From: Apteryx mantelli
Taxonomy: Eukaryota; Chordata; Aves; Apterygiformes; Apterygidae
Assembly: GCF_036417845.1 (NCBI RefSeq)
Contig: NC_090019.1
Location: forward strand, 1-64,000
Direction: 5' to 3'
Length of the DNA stretch: 64,000 nt
Both the position numbers and the translations under genes were made by a program. Below are positions 23,201-31,767 of this stretch, piece by piece (the first letter of the stretch is position 1; each line of letters opens with the position of its first letter). A model generated the notes under the pieces. It was given only the letters and a program-made list of their open reading frames with translations, did no database searches and was not told the origin of the DNA.

Positions 23201-26200
23201 TAAATCAACCCAAGCAACACCCAAAGATGACCAATAGCAAGCGCAGGACCTACCCTGAGGGGGGCGGGGCCTACCTAAGGGGGTGTGGCCGCCCCTGAGG
23301 GGGCGTGGCTTGCAGAAAACGGGGCGTGGCTTGTGAGGAAAGGGGGCGTGGCTTGTGAAAAAGAAAGGGGGCGTGGCTGAGCCAAAGCAGCCCCAGCCCT
23401 GAGGGAGCCAAACTCGACCCAGTAGCAGGCAAGGAAGGAAGAAAAAGGAGGAGGCAGGGCTCTACGGGAGGGGGCGTGGCCATCTCAGAGGGGGCGTGGC
23501 TTTCAAAAATGGGGCGTGGCTTGTGAGAAAATGGGGCGTGGCCGAGCCAAAGCAGCCCCGTTTCCAAGGGGGCCGAACTCGACCCCAGCAGCAGGCAGGG
23601 GACGAAGGAAGTGGAGGCAGGAGCTATCGGGAAGCGGCATAGCCATCTCCGAGGGGGTGTGCCTTGTGGAAAATGGGGCGTGGCTTGTGAGAAAAGGGGG
23701 TGGGGCTTGTGAAAAGAAAGGGGGCGTGGCCAAATCAAAGCAGCCCCGGCCACCGAAGGACCCGAACTCAACCCAGTAGCAGGCAGGGGAGGAAAGAAGT
23801 GGAGGCAGAAGCTATCGGGAAGGAGCGGGGCCATCTCAGAGGGGGCGTGGCTTGTGGAAAAGGGGGCGGGGCTTGTGGGAAAAAGGGGGCGTGGCCAAGC
23901 CAAAGCAGCCCAGGCCCCCGAGGGGGCTGAACTCGACCCGGCAGCAGGCAGGGGAGGAAAAAAGCGGAGGCAGGAGCTTTCGGGAAAGGGGGGGCGTGGC
24001 CTTTGGGGGGAAAGGGGGCGGAGCTCACGTCGTTCTCGGTGGCGGCCTGGGGCAGCATGCGCAGCATGACGATGGTGCTGGCGCGGGGCTCGTCGTCGGC
24101 GCCCGCCTCGGCCCGGTAATCCTGGTCGCGGTAGTCGCCGTCGGCGGCGAAGGGCAGCGGCGCCGGGGGGCTGGGGCGGCCCCGCGCCCCCTCGCCCGCC
24201 CCCTCGTAGGCCTCCTGTCAGGGGGGCGGGGTTTAGCGTCAGGGGCGGGGCTTAGCACGTGGGGGCGGGGCTTATCGCGCGGGGGAGGGTCCCGGGGGAG
24301 GGGTGTGCGTGTGGGAACGGCTCGAAGTGGGTTAGGCAGGGCCCAGGCGTCCGGGAATTGCCCCCAAAAAGGGCCCAGGCGTCCGGGTGTCTCCTCAAAG
24401 GGGCCCAGGCGTCCGGAAATTGCCCCCGAAAGGGGCCCAGGCGTCCGGGAACCTCCCCAAAAAAAGGCCCAGGCGTCCGGGTGCCTCCCCAAAACGGACC
24501 CAGGCGTCCGGGTGCCTCCCCAAAGGGGCCCAGGCGTCCGGGTGCCCCCAAAAAAGGGGCCCAGGCATCCGGGAACCCCCCCAAAAGGGCCCAGGTGTCC
24601 GGGAATTGTCCCACAAGGGGCCCAGGCGTCCGGGAACCTCCCCAAAACGGACCCAGGCGTCCGGGAACCTCCCCAAAGGGGCCCAGGCGTCCGGGAACCC
24701 CCCCAAAAAGGGCCCAGGCGTCCGGGTGCCCCCAAGAAAGGGACCCAGGCGTCCGGGAACCCCCCCAAAAAGGGCCCAGGCGTCCGGGAACCCCCCCAAA
24801 AAAGGACCCAGGCGTCCGGGACCCCCCCAAAAAAGGACCCAGGCGTCCGGGAACCCCCCATAAAAGGGGCCCAGGCGTCCGGGAACCTCCCCAAAAAGGG
24901 CCCAGGCGTCCGGGAACCTCCCCAAAGGGGCCCAGGCATCCGGGAACCTCCCCAAAAAGGGCCCAGGCGTCCGGGTGCCTCCCCAAAGGGGCCCAGGCGT
25001 CCGGGTGCCCCCAAAAAAGGGGCCCAGGCGTCCGGGAACCCCCCCAAAAGGGCCCAGGTGTCTGGGAACCTCCCCAAAAAGGGGCCCAGGCGTCCGGGAA
25101 CCTCCCCAAAAAGGGCCCAGGCGTCCGGGTGACCCCCCCAAAAAGGGCCCAGGCGTCCGGGTGACCCCCCCAAAAAGGGCCCAGGCATCCGGGTGACCCC
25201 AAGAAAGGGACCCAGGCGTCCAGGAACCCCCCCAAAAAGGGACCCAGGCGTCCGGGAACCCCCCCAAAAAGGGCCCAGGCGTCCGGGACCCCCCCCAAAA
25301 AGGGCCCAGGCGTCCGGGACCCCCCCAAAAAAGGACCCAGGCGTCCGGGACCCCCCCCAAAAAAGGGGCCCAGGTGTTCGGGACCCTCCCATAAAAGGGG
25401 CCCAGCTGTTCGGGAACCCCCCAAAAAGGGGCCCAGGCGTCCGGGAACCCCCCAAAAAAGGGCCCAGGCGTCCGGGAATTGCCCCACAAGGGGCCCAGGC
25501 GTCCGGGAACCTCCCCAAAAAGGGCCCAGGCGTTCGGGAACCCCCCCAAAAAGGGCCCAGGCGTCCGGGTGCCCCCAAAAAAGGGGCCCAGGCGTCCGGG
25601 AACCCCCCCAAAAGGGCCCAGGTGTCCGGGAATTGCCCCACAAGGGGCCCAGGCGTCCGGGAACCTCCCCAAAAAGGGCCCAGGCGTTCGGGAATTGCCC
25701 CACAAGGGGCCCAGGCGTCCGGGAACCTCCCCAAAAAGGGCCCAGGCGTTCGGGAACCCCCCCAAAAAGGGCCCAGGCGTCCGGGTGCCTCCCCAAAGGG
25801 GCCCAGGCGTCCGGGTGCCCCCAAAAAAGGGGCCCAGGCGTCCGGGAACCCCCCCAAAAGGGCCCAGGTGTCTGGGAACCTCCCCAAAAAGGGGCCCAGG
25901 CGTCCGGGAAGCTCCCCAAAAAGGGCCCAGGCGTCCGGGAACCCCCCCAAAAAGGGCCCAGGCGTCCGGGAACCCCCCCAAAAAGGGGCCCAGGTGTTCG
26001 GGAACTCCCCAAAAAGGGGCCCAGGCGTCCAGGAATCCCCCAAAAAAGGGCCCAGGCGTCCGGGAATTGCCCCCAAAAAGGGCCCAGGCATCCGGGAACC
26101 CCCCAAAAAGGGCCCAGGCGTCCGGGAACCCCCCGGAAAAGGGCCCAGGTGTCCGGGAACCCCCCAAAAAAGGGCCCAGGCATCCGGGAATTGCCCCCAA

Positions 26201-28654
26201 AAAAGGCCCAGGCATCCGGGAACCCCCCAAAAAGGAGCCCAGGCGTCCGGGTGACCCCCCCACAAGGGGCCCCGGCGTCCGGGCGCACCTGGGGGGGCCC
26301 CTCGGCGGTGGCAGGGGCGCCGCCGCCCCCCCCGTAGCCCCTGTAGTCCATGTCGCCGTAGTCGTGGTCGCGCTGCGCCCGGCCCGTCGCCGTCGCCGCC
26401 GCCGGCTGGGGGGGGGGGCGGGGGGGGCGGCGCCGCCGGCGCCTCGGGGGCCCCCCCGTAGCGTCCCGTGCGGTCGCCGCGGCCTCCCCTGCGCGGGGGG
26501 GGGGGGGGGGGGATCACGGGGGTGTCGGGGGGGGGGACGAAACCCCCCCGAAACGCCCCGAAACGCCCCCGGAAAGCCTCAAACCGCCCCTGAAAACCCC
26601 CCAAACCCCCCAAAACTACCCCAAATACACCCCAAAACACCCCCAAAACCCCTAAAACACCCCCTGAAAACCCCCCAAACACCCCAAAACACCTCAAAAC
26701 ACCCCAAAACTACCCCCAAACCCCCCAAACACCCCAAAACTACCCCAAAACCCCCCAAACACCCCAAAACTACCCCAAAACACCCCAAAACACCCCCAAA
26801 ACACCCCCTGAAAACCCCCAAGCCCCCCAAAACTACCCCAAAACACCCCCAAAACCCCTAAAACACCCCCTGAAAACCCCCCAAACACCCCAAAACTACC
26901 CCAAAACACCTCAAAACACCCCAAAACTACCCCCAAACCCCCCAAACCCCCCAAAACTACCCCAAAACCCCCCAAACACCCCAAAACTACCCCAAAACAC
27001 CCCAAAACACCCCCAAAACCCCTAAAACACCCCCTGAAAACCCTTAGAACACCCCCAAAACACCCCCAAAACACCCCAAAAACACTACAAAACACCCCAA
27101 AACACCCCGAAACCACCCCAAAAAAACAAAAAAAGCTTGAAAACGCCCAAAACACCTCAAACTACCTCTGAAAACCGTCAAAACACCGCAAAACAACCCA
27201 AAATGCTCCCCAAAACCCCCCCAAACCCCCAAACCCCCCAAACCCCTCAAAACTACCCCAAAACACCCTGACAACCCCTAAAACACCCCCAAAACTCCTA
27301 AAACACCCCCAAACCCCCCCAAACACCGCAAAACACCGCTAAAACACCCTGAAACCCCCATCCACAAAAACAAAAAAGCCCAAAACACCCTGAAAACCCC
27401 CAAACCTCCCCAAACCCCCCAAAACTACCCCCAACCCCCCTGAAATCTCCTAAAACACCCCCCAAAACCATCAAAACACCCCAAAACTCCCAAAACACCC
27501 CTGAAACCCCCCAAAACACCGCAAAACACCCCCAAAACACCCTGAAACCCCCCCAAAACCCCCAACCCCCCAAACTACCCCGAAAACCTCCAAAACACCC
27601 TATCCCCAAAAGAACAAAAAAACGCAAACACCCTGAAAACCCTGAAAACCCCCAAAACTACTCCCAGAACACCCCAAAACATGCCCAAAACTCCTAAAAC
27701 ACCCCCCAAAAACCCAAAACACCCCCAAAACACCCCAAAACATCCAGAAACCCCCCCAAAAAATAAAAAAAACCCAAACACCCTGAAAACCCTCCAAACA
27801 CCCCCAAAACTCCCCAAATTACCCCCCAAAACACCCAAAACACCCCCACAAACCCCCAAAACAACCCCCAAACCCCCCAAAACACCCTGAAACCCCCCAA
27901 AATACCCCAAACCCAAAACACTCTGAAAACCCCCAAAACACCCCCCAAACCCCCAAAACAACCCCAACATACCCCCAAACTACCCCCAAAACACCCCCAA
28001 AACACCCTGAACCCCCCCAAAAAACCCAAAACACCCTGAAAACCCCCAAAACACCCCCCAAACCCCCCAAACTACCCCCAAAACCCCCCAAAACACCTTG
28101 AACCCCCCCAAAAAACCCAAAACACCCCCCAACCCCCCCAAACTACCCCCCAAAACCCCCCAAAACCCCCCAAAACGCCCCCCCAAAACCCCCCCACCCA
28201 TCATGGCTGCCCGGTGTCGCACCCTTTCCGGTCCCCCGCGTCCCCCCCTGCGGCCTCCATTTTGGCTCCGCCTTGCGCCCCCCCTTTTTGGGCCCCCCCT
28301 TGACCCCCGCTTTGGGGTTCCCCCCACTTTTGGGTCCCCCCCCCCTCCTCCACGTGTCCCCCCCCTTTTCGGGGTCCCCCCGTGTCTCCCCCCCCCCCAC
28401 GGCCTCCATTTTGGGTGCCCCCCCCGGTGTCCCCCACTTTGGGGTCCCCCTTTGACCCCACTTTCGGGTTCCCCCCACTTTTGGGTCCCCCCCCTTTTGT
28501 GTGTCCCCTCTTTTTGGGCCCCCCCCCGTGTCCCTCCTGCGTCCCCCCATTTTGAGTCCCCCCCCCCGGGTCCCCCCCTCTTTTGGGTCCCCCCCTTTTT
28601 TGGGGTCCCCCCCCTTTTTTGGGTCCCCCCCCTTTACCTCCGCTCGTACTCCAT
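11183..28654 (-). CDS. RBM10: RBM10, RNA-binding motif protein 10 (5' part, exons split)
   Basis: RBM10 is a nuclear RNA-binding protein that regulates alternative splicing. Coding exons on the minus strand are 28,654-28,638, 26,488-26,289, 24,214-24,029, 22,578-22,509 and 11,256-11,183, all with AG/GT borders. They give about 182 codons: the MEYERR start, [11 protein letters not shown], a [12 protein letters not shown] stretch, [13 protein letters not shown]1 RNP2 ([15 protein letters not shown], about residues 120-134), [12 protein letters not shown], and RNP1 (RGFAFVEF, about 161-168) ending MEANQ. I recognise these as the human RBM10 N-terminus and exon phasing. The second coding exon carries a net +1 (or -2) length error in a poly-C tract. 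The human basic RRRRRRHRH stretch and long acidic run are reduced. The zinc finger, RRM2, OCRE and G-patch exons lie beyond the left edge. RBM5 is the close paralogue, but the [17 protein letters not shown] start favours RBM10. Confidence 0.93.
11257..11760. repeat. Degenerate GGGTGCTCCTGGGACCCC repeats (RBM10 intron)
   Basis: Upstream of the RRM1 exon on the RBM10 sense strand. Plus-strand G-runs and GGGTGCTCCTGGGACCCC-like units grade into the cleaner array beginning near 11,760. No exon is seen. Confidence 0.75.
11760..22450. repeat. ~35-bp array of palindromic AGCACCCCTGGGTGCT units with recurring spacers
   Basis: Roughly 300 units. Each has the core AGCACCC-CT-GGGTGCT, a 7-bp perfect inverted repeat around a 2-nt centre, followed by a 15-20 nt segment drawn from a small recurring set (e.g. 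CTGGGCATGGGAAT, TGGCTGTGAGACT, TCGGGTAGACTGC, CTAGATGCGCTAT). A longer module, GATGAGGACTTAGGAAGG followed by TTCTTTGGGTAGG, recurs many times. Cores starting GGCACCC usually end GGGTGCC. The array fills the RBM10 intron between the two RRM1 exons. It resembles a CRISPR layout only superficially. Confidence 0.95.
22509..22578 (-). CDS. RBM10: RBM10 exon: middle of RRM1
   Basis: 70 bp, acceptor CACAG and donor CAG|GTGAGG on the minus strand. It encodes [23 protein letters not shown] plus one base of glycine. Clear match to human RBM10 [23 protein letters not shown], in the same phases (0 in, 1 out). Confidence 0.96.
22580..24028. repeat. GGGGCGTGGCC/GGGGCGTGGCTT box array with ~175-bp higher-order repeat (RBM10 intron)
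   Basis: The plus strand shows dozens of GGGGCGTGG boxes (complement CCACGCCCC). A larger module containing GCCAAAGCAGCCCC, AACTCGACCCAGTAGCAGGC and a GGAGGCAGGAGCTA tail recurs near 23,033, 23,382, 23,548, 23,737 and 23,900, i.e. about every 165-190 bp. It fills the intron between the RRM1 RNP2 exon and the middle RRM1 exon. No transposon is recognised. Confidence 0.85.
24029..24214 (-). CDS. RBM10: RBM10 exon: acidic linker and RRM1 RNP2
   Basis: 186 bp, acceptor GACAG and donor GAC|GTGAGC on the minus strand, phase 0 to 0, 62 codons. It begins EAYEGAGEG, contains [10 protein letters not shown] and ends [15 protein letters not shown], the RNP2 strand of RRM1. It corresponds to the human exon that can be skipped plus the following segment. 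It lacks the basic RRRRRRHRH stretch and has a shorter acidic run. Confidence 0.93.
24215..26288. repeat. ~31-bp array with GGGCCCAGGCGTCCGGG core (RBM10 intron)
   Basis: From about 24,340 the plus strand repeats AAAAGGGCCCAGGCGTCC plus GGGAACCTCCCC, roughly 60-65 units. On the RBM10 sense strand it reads CCCGGACGCCTGGGCCC, the family shared with NDUFB11 and UBA1 introns. The first ~120 bp after the exon are GC-box-rich and not tandem. All frames are open for long distances on both strands, with proteins such as GGSRTPGPF and GRLGPF; these are repeat artefacts. Confidence 0.95.
26289..26488 (-). CDS. RBM10: RBM10 exon: N-terminal Arg/Gly-Tyr region, frame broken in poly-C
   Basis: 200 bp, acceptor CGCAG and donor CAG|GTGCGC on the minus strand. 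The start completes the arginine codon from the ATG exon and reads [17 protein letters not shown] into a proline run. The end reads, in another frame, [18 protein letters not shown]...EGPPQ and joins the next exon in phase 0. A correct exon would be 199 or 202 bp, so the frame changes inside the poly-C/poly-G tract around 26,405-26,460. Residues on both sides match RBM10, so a sequencing or assembly length error is likelier than a real mutation. Confidence 0.85.
26510..28200. repeat. C4A4-type array: CCCCAAAACACCCC (RBM10 intron)
   Basis: A near G-free plus strand of CCCCAAAA, AAAACACCCC and CCCCCCAAACACC words for about 1.7 kb, with occasional CTGAAAACCC and AAACTACCCC. The RBM10 transcript therefore carries runs of GGGGTTTTGGGGTGTTTTGGGG type, strongly G-quadruplex-prone. 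It lies between the start-codon exon and the second coding exon. Confidence 0.95.
28200..28637. repeat. TTTTGGGGTCCCCCC repeats (RBM10 intron)
   Basis: Irregular units of about 15-20 bp, poly-C runs separated by TTTTGGGGTCC or CACTTTTGGG, with two CCTCCATTTTGG copies. They end at the splice donor of the RBM10 start-codon exon. Nothing coding is seen. Confidence 0.8.
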
Positions 28655-28679
28655 GGCGCCGGCGTCACCCCGGTGGCAC
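28638..28679 (-). CDS. RBM10: RBM10 exon with start codon
   Basis: 42 bp, acceptor CCCCCAG at 28,680 and donor AG|GTAAAG at 28,637. It holds 25 nt of 5' UTR and ATG at 28,654-28,652, encoding MEYER plus two bases of the next arginine. This is the exact RBM10 N-terminus. No competing ATG lies in this short exon. Confidence 0.93.
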
Positions 28680-28681
28680 CT

Positions 28682-29385
28682 GGGGGGGGGGGGGCGGCGA
28701 GATGGGGGCAACTGGGAGGGACTGGGGGGGGGCAGATAGGGGCCCCGGGGGGCAACTGGGACAGATTTGGGGGGGGGGGGACACCGGAAGAGCTTGGGGC
28801 ACACTGGGACGGACTGGGGGCAACTGGGAGGGAAGAGGGGGGCACTGGGGGTGTCTGGGGGGGCGACTGGGATGTGCCGGGGGGCGGATGGGGGCACTGA
28901 GGTGGACTGGGGGGCAACTGGGAGGGATTAGGGGGCAACTGGGATGGACTGGGGGCAACTGGTAGGGGACTGGGAAGCACTGGGAGGGTCTGGGGGGCAA
29001 CTGGGATGTGCTGGGGGGGCCGATGGGGGCACTGGCCGGACTGGGGGGCAACTGGAAGGCAACTAAGGGGAACTGGGAGACACTGGGAGGGTCTGGGGGG
29101 CAACTGGGAGAGACTGGGGGCAACTGGGAAGGGACTGGGAGTCACTGGGAGGGACTGGGGGGCAACTGGGAGGGACTGGGGGCAACTGGGAAGGGACTGG
29201 GAGTCACTGGGAGGGACTGGGGGGCAACTGGGAGGGACTGGGGGCAACTGGGAAGGGACTGGGGGGCCAATGGGGGCCCTGGGCGGACTGGGGGGCAACT
29301 GGGAGGGACTGGGGGCAACTGGGGGGCAACTGGGAGGGAACTGGGGGCCAACGGGGCAGACTGGGAGGCCCTGGGACCTGCCCCA
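28682..29385. repeat. ACTGGGAGGGACTGGGGGCA repeats (RBM10 intron 1)
   Basis: About 700 bp of units around 20 bp built from GGGACTGGGGGCAACTGGGA. G-rich on plus and C-rich on the RBM10 sense strand. The same family fills part of a UBA1 intron at 50,262-51,130. Confidence 0.9.
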
Positions 29386-29386
29386 G

Positions 29387-29400
29387 TGCATTGTGGGAAG
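29387..29400 (-). promoter_or_regulatory. ZNF143/STAF-like site
   Basis: The minus strand reads CTTCCCACAATGCA, resembling the ZNF143 core TTCCCAGAATGCA. It sits at the edge of the CpG island, just after the repeat array ends. Assignment is by eye from the motif. Confidence 0.4.
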
Positions 29401-29439
29401 GCGGGGGGGGCTCCAGTGTGACCACACCCCCTAATTAGC

Positions 29440-30130
29440 ATGCGAAACCCCGCCCCGCCCCCAGCTCAGCCGCAGGCCCCGCCCCACCCCTCCTGCAGGG
29501 CCAATGCGGTGTCCCCGTCCCCCGTCAATCAACCCCGCGCGGCCCCGCCCCCTCCCCACCACCGGCCAATGGGACGCCGCGGGCCCGCCCCCCTGCTGTC
29601 AATCATCCTCCCGCCTTCCCGCGCCGGGATGGTGGGGGGAGGAGGGGGAAAGCGGCGGCGGCGCCGCTCCCGGTAAGCCCCGCCCCTTCCCGGGGAAGGC
29701 CCCGCCCCCTTTCCCCGGGAGGCCCCGCCCACCCCTCCCCGGGGGAGGCCCCGGCCCGACCTGTCCGCGTTGCGCGAGCGGCACCGGCCGCGCTCGCACC
29801 CGCCGCCGCCGCCTCCTCCGGCCGCGCTCCCGGCCCGCAAAATGGCGGCCGCGCCGTCCCGCCCCGCTCCCGCCCCGTCCCGCGCGCGCCGCGGCTCCCG
29901 CGGCTCCCCATTGGCCGCCGCCGCGGCGCCCCGCGCCGCCGATTGGCGGAGGCTCCCAAGAGGGGGCGGGGCCTCCCCCCCACCTCGCCGCGCCGGCGCT
30001 GATTGGCGGAGCCGCGCGCGCGGAGGGTGGGAGTCTGTGGGGGGGGGGGAAACGGTCTGCGGGTGACGTCACGGGACGCCGCGGGAGCAGCGCGGCGCGG
30101 GCGGGGTTTCCGCTTCCGGCGCGCGGTGTC
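29440..30130. promoter_or_regulatory. Bidirectional CpG-island promoter, RBM10 (-) / NDUFB11 (+)
   Basis: Non-repetitive, extremely CpG-rich DNA between the two divergent genes. CCAAT boxes lie at 29,501-29,505 and 29,566-29,570, with inverted ones (ATTGG) at 29,910, 29,942 and 30,002. A full CRE, TGACGTCA, is at 30,064-30,071 and an ETS-type CTTCCGG at 30,113-30,119, just before the NDUFB11 ATG. A YY1-type site at 29,838-29,849 reads GCCGCCATTTTG on the minus strand, the usual orientation just inside a first exon, so RBM10 transcription probably starts near 29,850. There is no TATA box. The RBM10 non-coding first exon cannot be delimited; ACAG|GTCGGG near 29,760 (minus) is one donor candidate. 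Mammals keep this gene pair head-to-head. Confidence 0.8.
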
Positions 30131-30343
30131 ATGGCGGCGCTGGCCGGGTGCGGGCGGGCGCTGCGGGCGCTGCGGGTGGCGGCGGCGGCCGCCGGGCGCG
30201 GGCCGGGAAGTGGAAGCGGGGTGCGGCGGCGCTCGGCTGCAGCCGGTACCGTGAGTCCCGCCCCGCCCTCGGCCGCCGCCGCCGCCGCCCGCCACCGCCA
30301 CGCCGAGGAGGAGGAGGAAGGGTTGTGGGCGATGCAGCGCAAG
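30131..30343 (+). CDS. NDUFB11: NDUFB11 exon 1: presequence
   Basis: 71 codons. ATG at 30,131 sits in a GTGTCATGGCGGC context. Donor AAG|GTCGGC is weak at +4/+5 but gives RK|HPDTHGF, matching the human EK|NPDSHGY junction in phase 0. An earlier strong donor, GTACC|GTGAGT near 30,250, would remove the conserved acidic segment, so I prefer the longer exon. Confidence 0.8.
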
Positions 30344-31767
30344 GTCGGCCCGGGCGCGGGGGGGCGGGGCGAGGCCGCGGGGGGCGGGGCGAGGCCGCGG
30401 CGTTCTAAGGCGCCTCAAGGGCGGGGGCGGGGCCGGGGGCGGGGCCAGCCGCGGCGCTCTGAGGCGGCTCAAGGGCAGGGGCGGGGCTGGGGGCGGGGCT
30501 GGCTGCAGTGTTCTAGTGCACCTCAATGGGGGGCGGGGCCGGGGGCGGGGCCGGGGGGCAGGGCTGGCCCCAGTGTTCTAGGGCGCCTCAAGGGCGGGGG
30601 CGGGGTTTGGGGGCGGGGCCTGGGCACAGGGCTGGCCAGGGCATTCTAATGCGCCTCAATGGAGGGGGCGGGGCCGGGGGCGGGGCCAGCCAGGGCATTC
30701 TAGTTCTCAGGGGCGGGGCTTGGCTGCTCACTGCTGCTGATTGGCAGGGCCGGGGCTCGGTGGGCGGCGGGTGTGCTGTGAGGGGGCGGGGCTCGGCTGG
30801 CTGCTGCCTCTGGTGGGGGCGTGGCTTAGAGCCCGGGGGTGTGGCCACAGCTTGGGGGCGGGGCTCAGAGGGAGTGCACCTGATTGGCGGTGCTGGGGCA
30901 TGTGGGGCGGAGCTCGGCAGTGTAGTGAGGGAACTTGGTGCACCTGATTGGCTGTGGCTGGAAGGGGGCGGGGCTCGGCCACCGGGGGGGCGGGTCCTGC
31001 TGGGGGAAGGCCCAAGGGAGCCCCAGAAGGGTGTGGGTGGAGCTTGGGGGCGGGGTTTTGCTTTCAGGGGCGGGGCCAGCTGGGGGAAGGCTGCTGCTGG
31101 GGGCAAGGGGGCGGGGCTTGGGGCAGGGGGCGGAGCCGGGGTGGGGGCACCTAGATGCCTGGGCCCCTTTCCCGGACGCCTGGGCCCCTTTCCCCGGACG
31201 CCTGGGCCCCCGAGGGCGACGGGACCCAGGCGTCCGGGCGCCGGCAGCACCCCGACACCCACGGCTTCTCGGAGGACCCGGCCGCCGACGTGCTCAACAT
31301 GCGCGGAGCCTTCGTCGCCGGCGTCTCCGTCGCCATCGTCCTCGGCTCCGTCTTCCTCCACTACCTGCCCGACTACGGGTGAGCAAGGGGCCCAGGCGTC
31401 CGGGCCGAGGGGCCCAGGCGTCCGGGAGGGGCCCAGGCGTCCGGGTGGGGCCGGAGCTGAGGGGAGGAAGGGGGGGGGTGGCGAGGAAGAGGATGGGTGA
31501 GGCGATGTGGAGGCGCCCGGACACCTGGGCCCCTCCTGGTGGTTCCCGGACGCCTGGGCCCCTCGGGGGGGTTCCCGGACGCCTGGGCCCTTTTTGGGGG
31601 ACTCACCCGGACGCCTGGGCCCCCCCCCCCTCCGGCAGGCTGCGGGAATGGGCGCGGCGGGAAGCGGAGCGGCAGATCCGGACGCGCGAGGCCCAGGGGC
31701 TGCCGCTGGTGACGCCCGACTACTACGACCCGGCGCGGCTGCCGCTGCCCCCCCCGGCGAGGCCTGA
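30131..31767 (+). CDS. NDUFB11: NDUFB11, mitochondrial complex I ESSS subunit
   Basis: A single-pass inner-membrane accessory subunit of NADH:ubiquinone oxidoreductase. Exons are 30,131-30,343, 31,248-31,378 and 31,639-31,767, all GT-AG. The product starts MAALAGCGRALRALR, an Arg/Ala-rich mitochondrial presequence, followed by an acidic EEEEEGLWAMQRK. Exon 2 gives HPDTHGFSEDP and the membrane helix (AFVAGVSVAIVLGSVFLHYLP), and exon 3 LREWARREAERQIRTREAQG. These match human NPDSHGYDKDP, VSIILVLGSTF and MKEWSRREAERL. Length would be about 157 aa against 153 in human. As given, the exon 3 C8 run (31,748-31,755) shifts the frame and reads through into repeat DNA to 31,873; one more C gives LPPPGEA and a TGA at 31,765-31,767. 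That is probably a homopolymer undercall. Confidence 0.93.
30344..31247. repeat. NDUFB11 intron 1: GGGGCGGGGC boxes and ~60-bp repeats
   Basis: GC boxes throughout. About six copies of a ~60-bp module ending in TTCTAAGGCGCCTCAAGG-like sequence lie near 30,396, 30,452, 30,506, 30,569, 30,640 and 30,693. TGATTGGC words occur at about 30,737, 30,880 and 30,943. Copies of CCCGGACGCCTGGGCCC start at 31,155. One copy is reversed directly before the acceptor. Confidence 0.8.
31248..31378 (+). CDS. NDUFB11: NDUFB11 exon 2: transmembrane segment
   Basis: 131 bp, encoding HPDTHGFSEDPAADVLNMRG, the hydrophobic helix and HYLPDY, then two bases of glycine. Donor GG|GTGAGC. The acceptor is CCGGCAG, preceded by a purine-containing repeat copy instead of a pyrimidine tract. 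Confidence 0.95.
31379..31638. repeat. NDUFB11 intron 2 with shared CCCGGACGCCTGGGCCC copies
   Basis: Three reverse-orientation copies just after the donor (31,388-31,443), a purine-rich middle, then four forward copies from about 31,517 up to the acceptor. It is the only intron here with both orientations in number. Confidence 0.85.
31639..31767 (+). CDS. NDUFB11: NDUFB11 exon 3: C-terminus, frame broken at C8
   Basis: It begins by completing a glycine codon after TCCGGCAG and encodes LREWARREAERQIRTREAQG, LPLVTPDYYDPARLPLP, then reaches eight Cs. The human tail ends IQLPEDE-stop. With nine Cs this ends PPPGEA-stop at 31,765-31,767. With eight it continues as repeat-coded residues to a TGA at 31,871-31,873. 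Confidence 0.85.
   Translation, partial: AAGMGAAGSGAADPDARGPGAAAGDARLLRPGAAAAAPPGEA

Noticed and set aside
22580-24028. A transposon explaining the ~175-bp repeats
   Set aside because: No terminal repeats, target duplications, poly-A tail or internal promoter boxes are recognisable; simple tandem amplification fits.
24025-26697. 890-codon minus-strand frame
   Set aside because: It contains two real RBM10 exons at its ends, but the middle is a 31-bp intron repeat; splice sites at 24,214 and 26,289 remove it.
26510-28200. True interstitial telomere
   Set aside because: C4A4 words are irregular and the vertebrate telomere unit TTAGGG is absent; a ciliate-type telomere makes no sense here.
29440-29676. 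Small plus-strand ORF ending GGGGGKRRRRRSR with a GTAAGC donor near 29,672
   Set aside because: It lies in the CpG-island promoter, is compositionally driven, and matches no known NDUFB11 or RBM10 exon; a non-coding upstream exon cannot be excluded.
30131-30255. Shorter NDUFB11 exon 1 ending at GTACC|GTGAGT
   Set aside because: It would drop the acidic EEEEEGLWAMQRK segment that aligns with human and would not keep the phase with exon 2.
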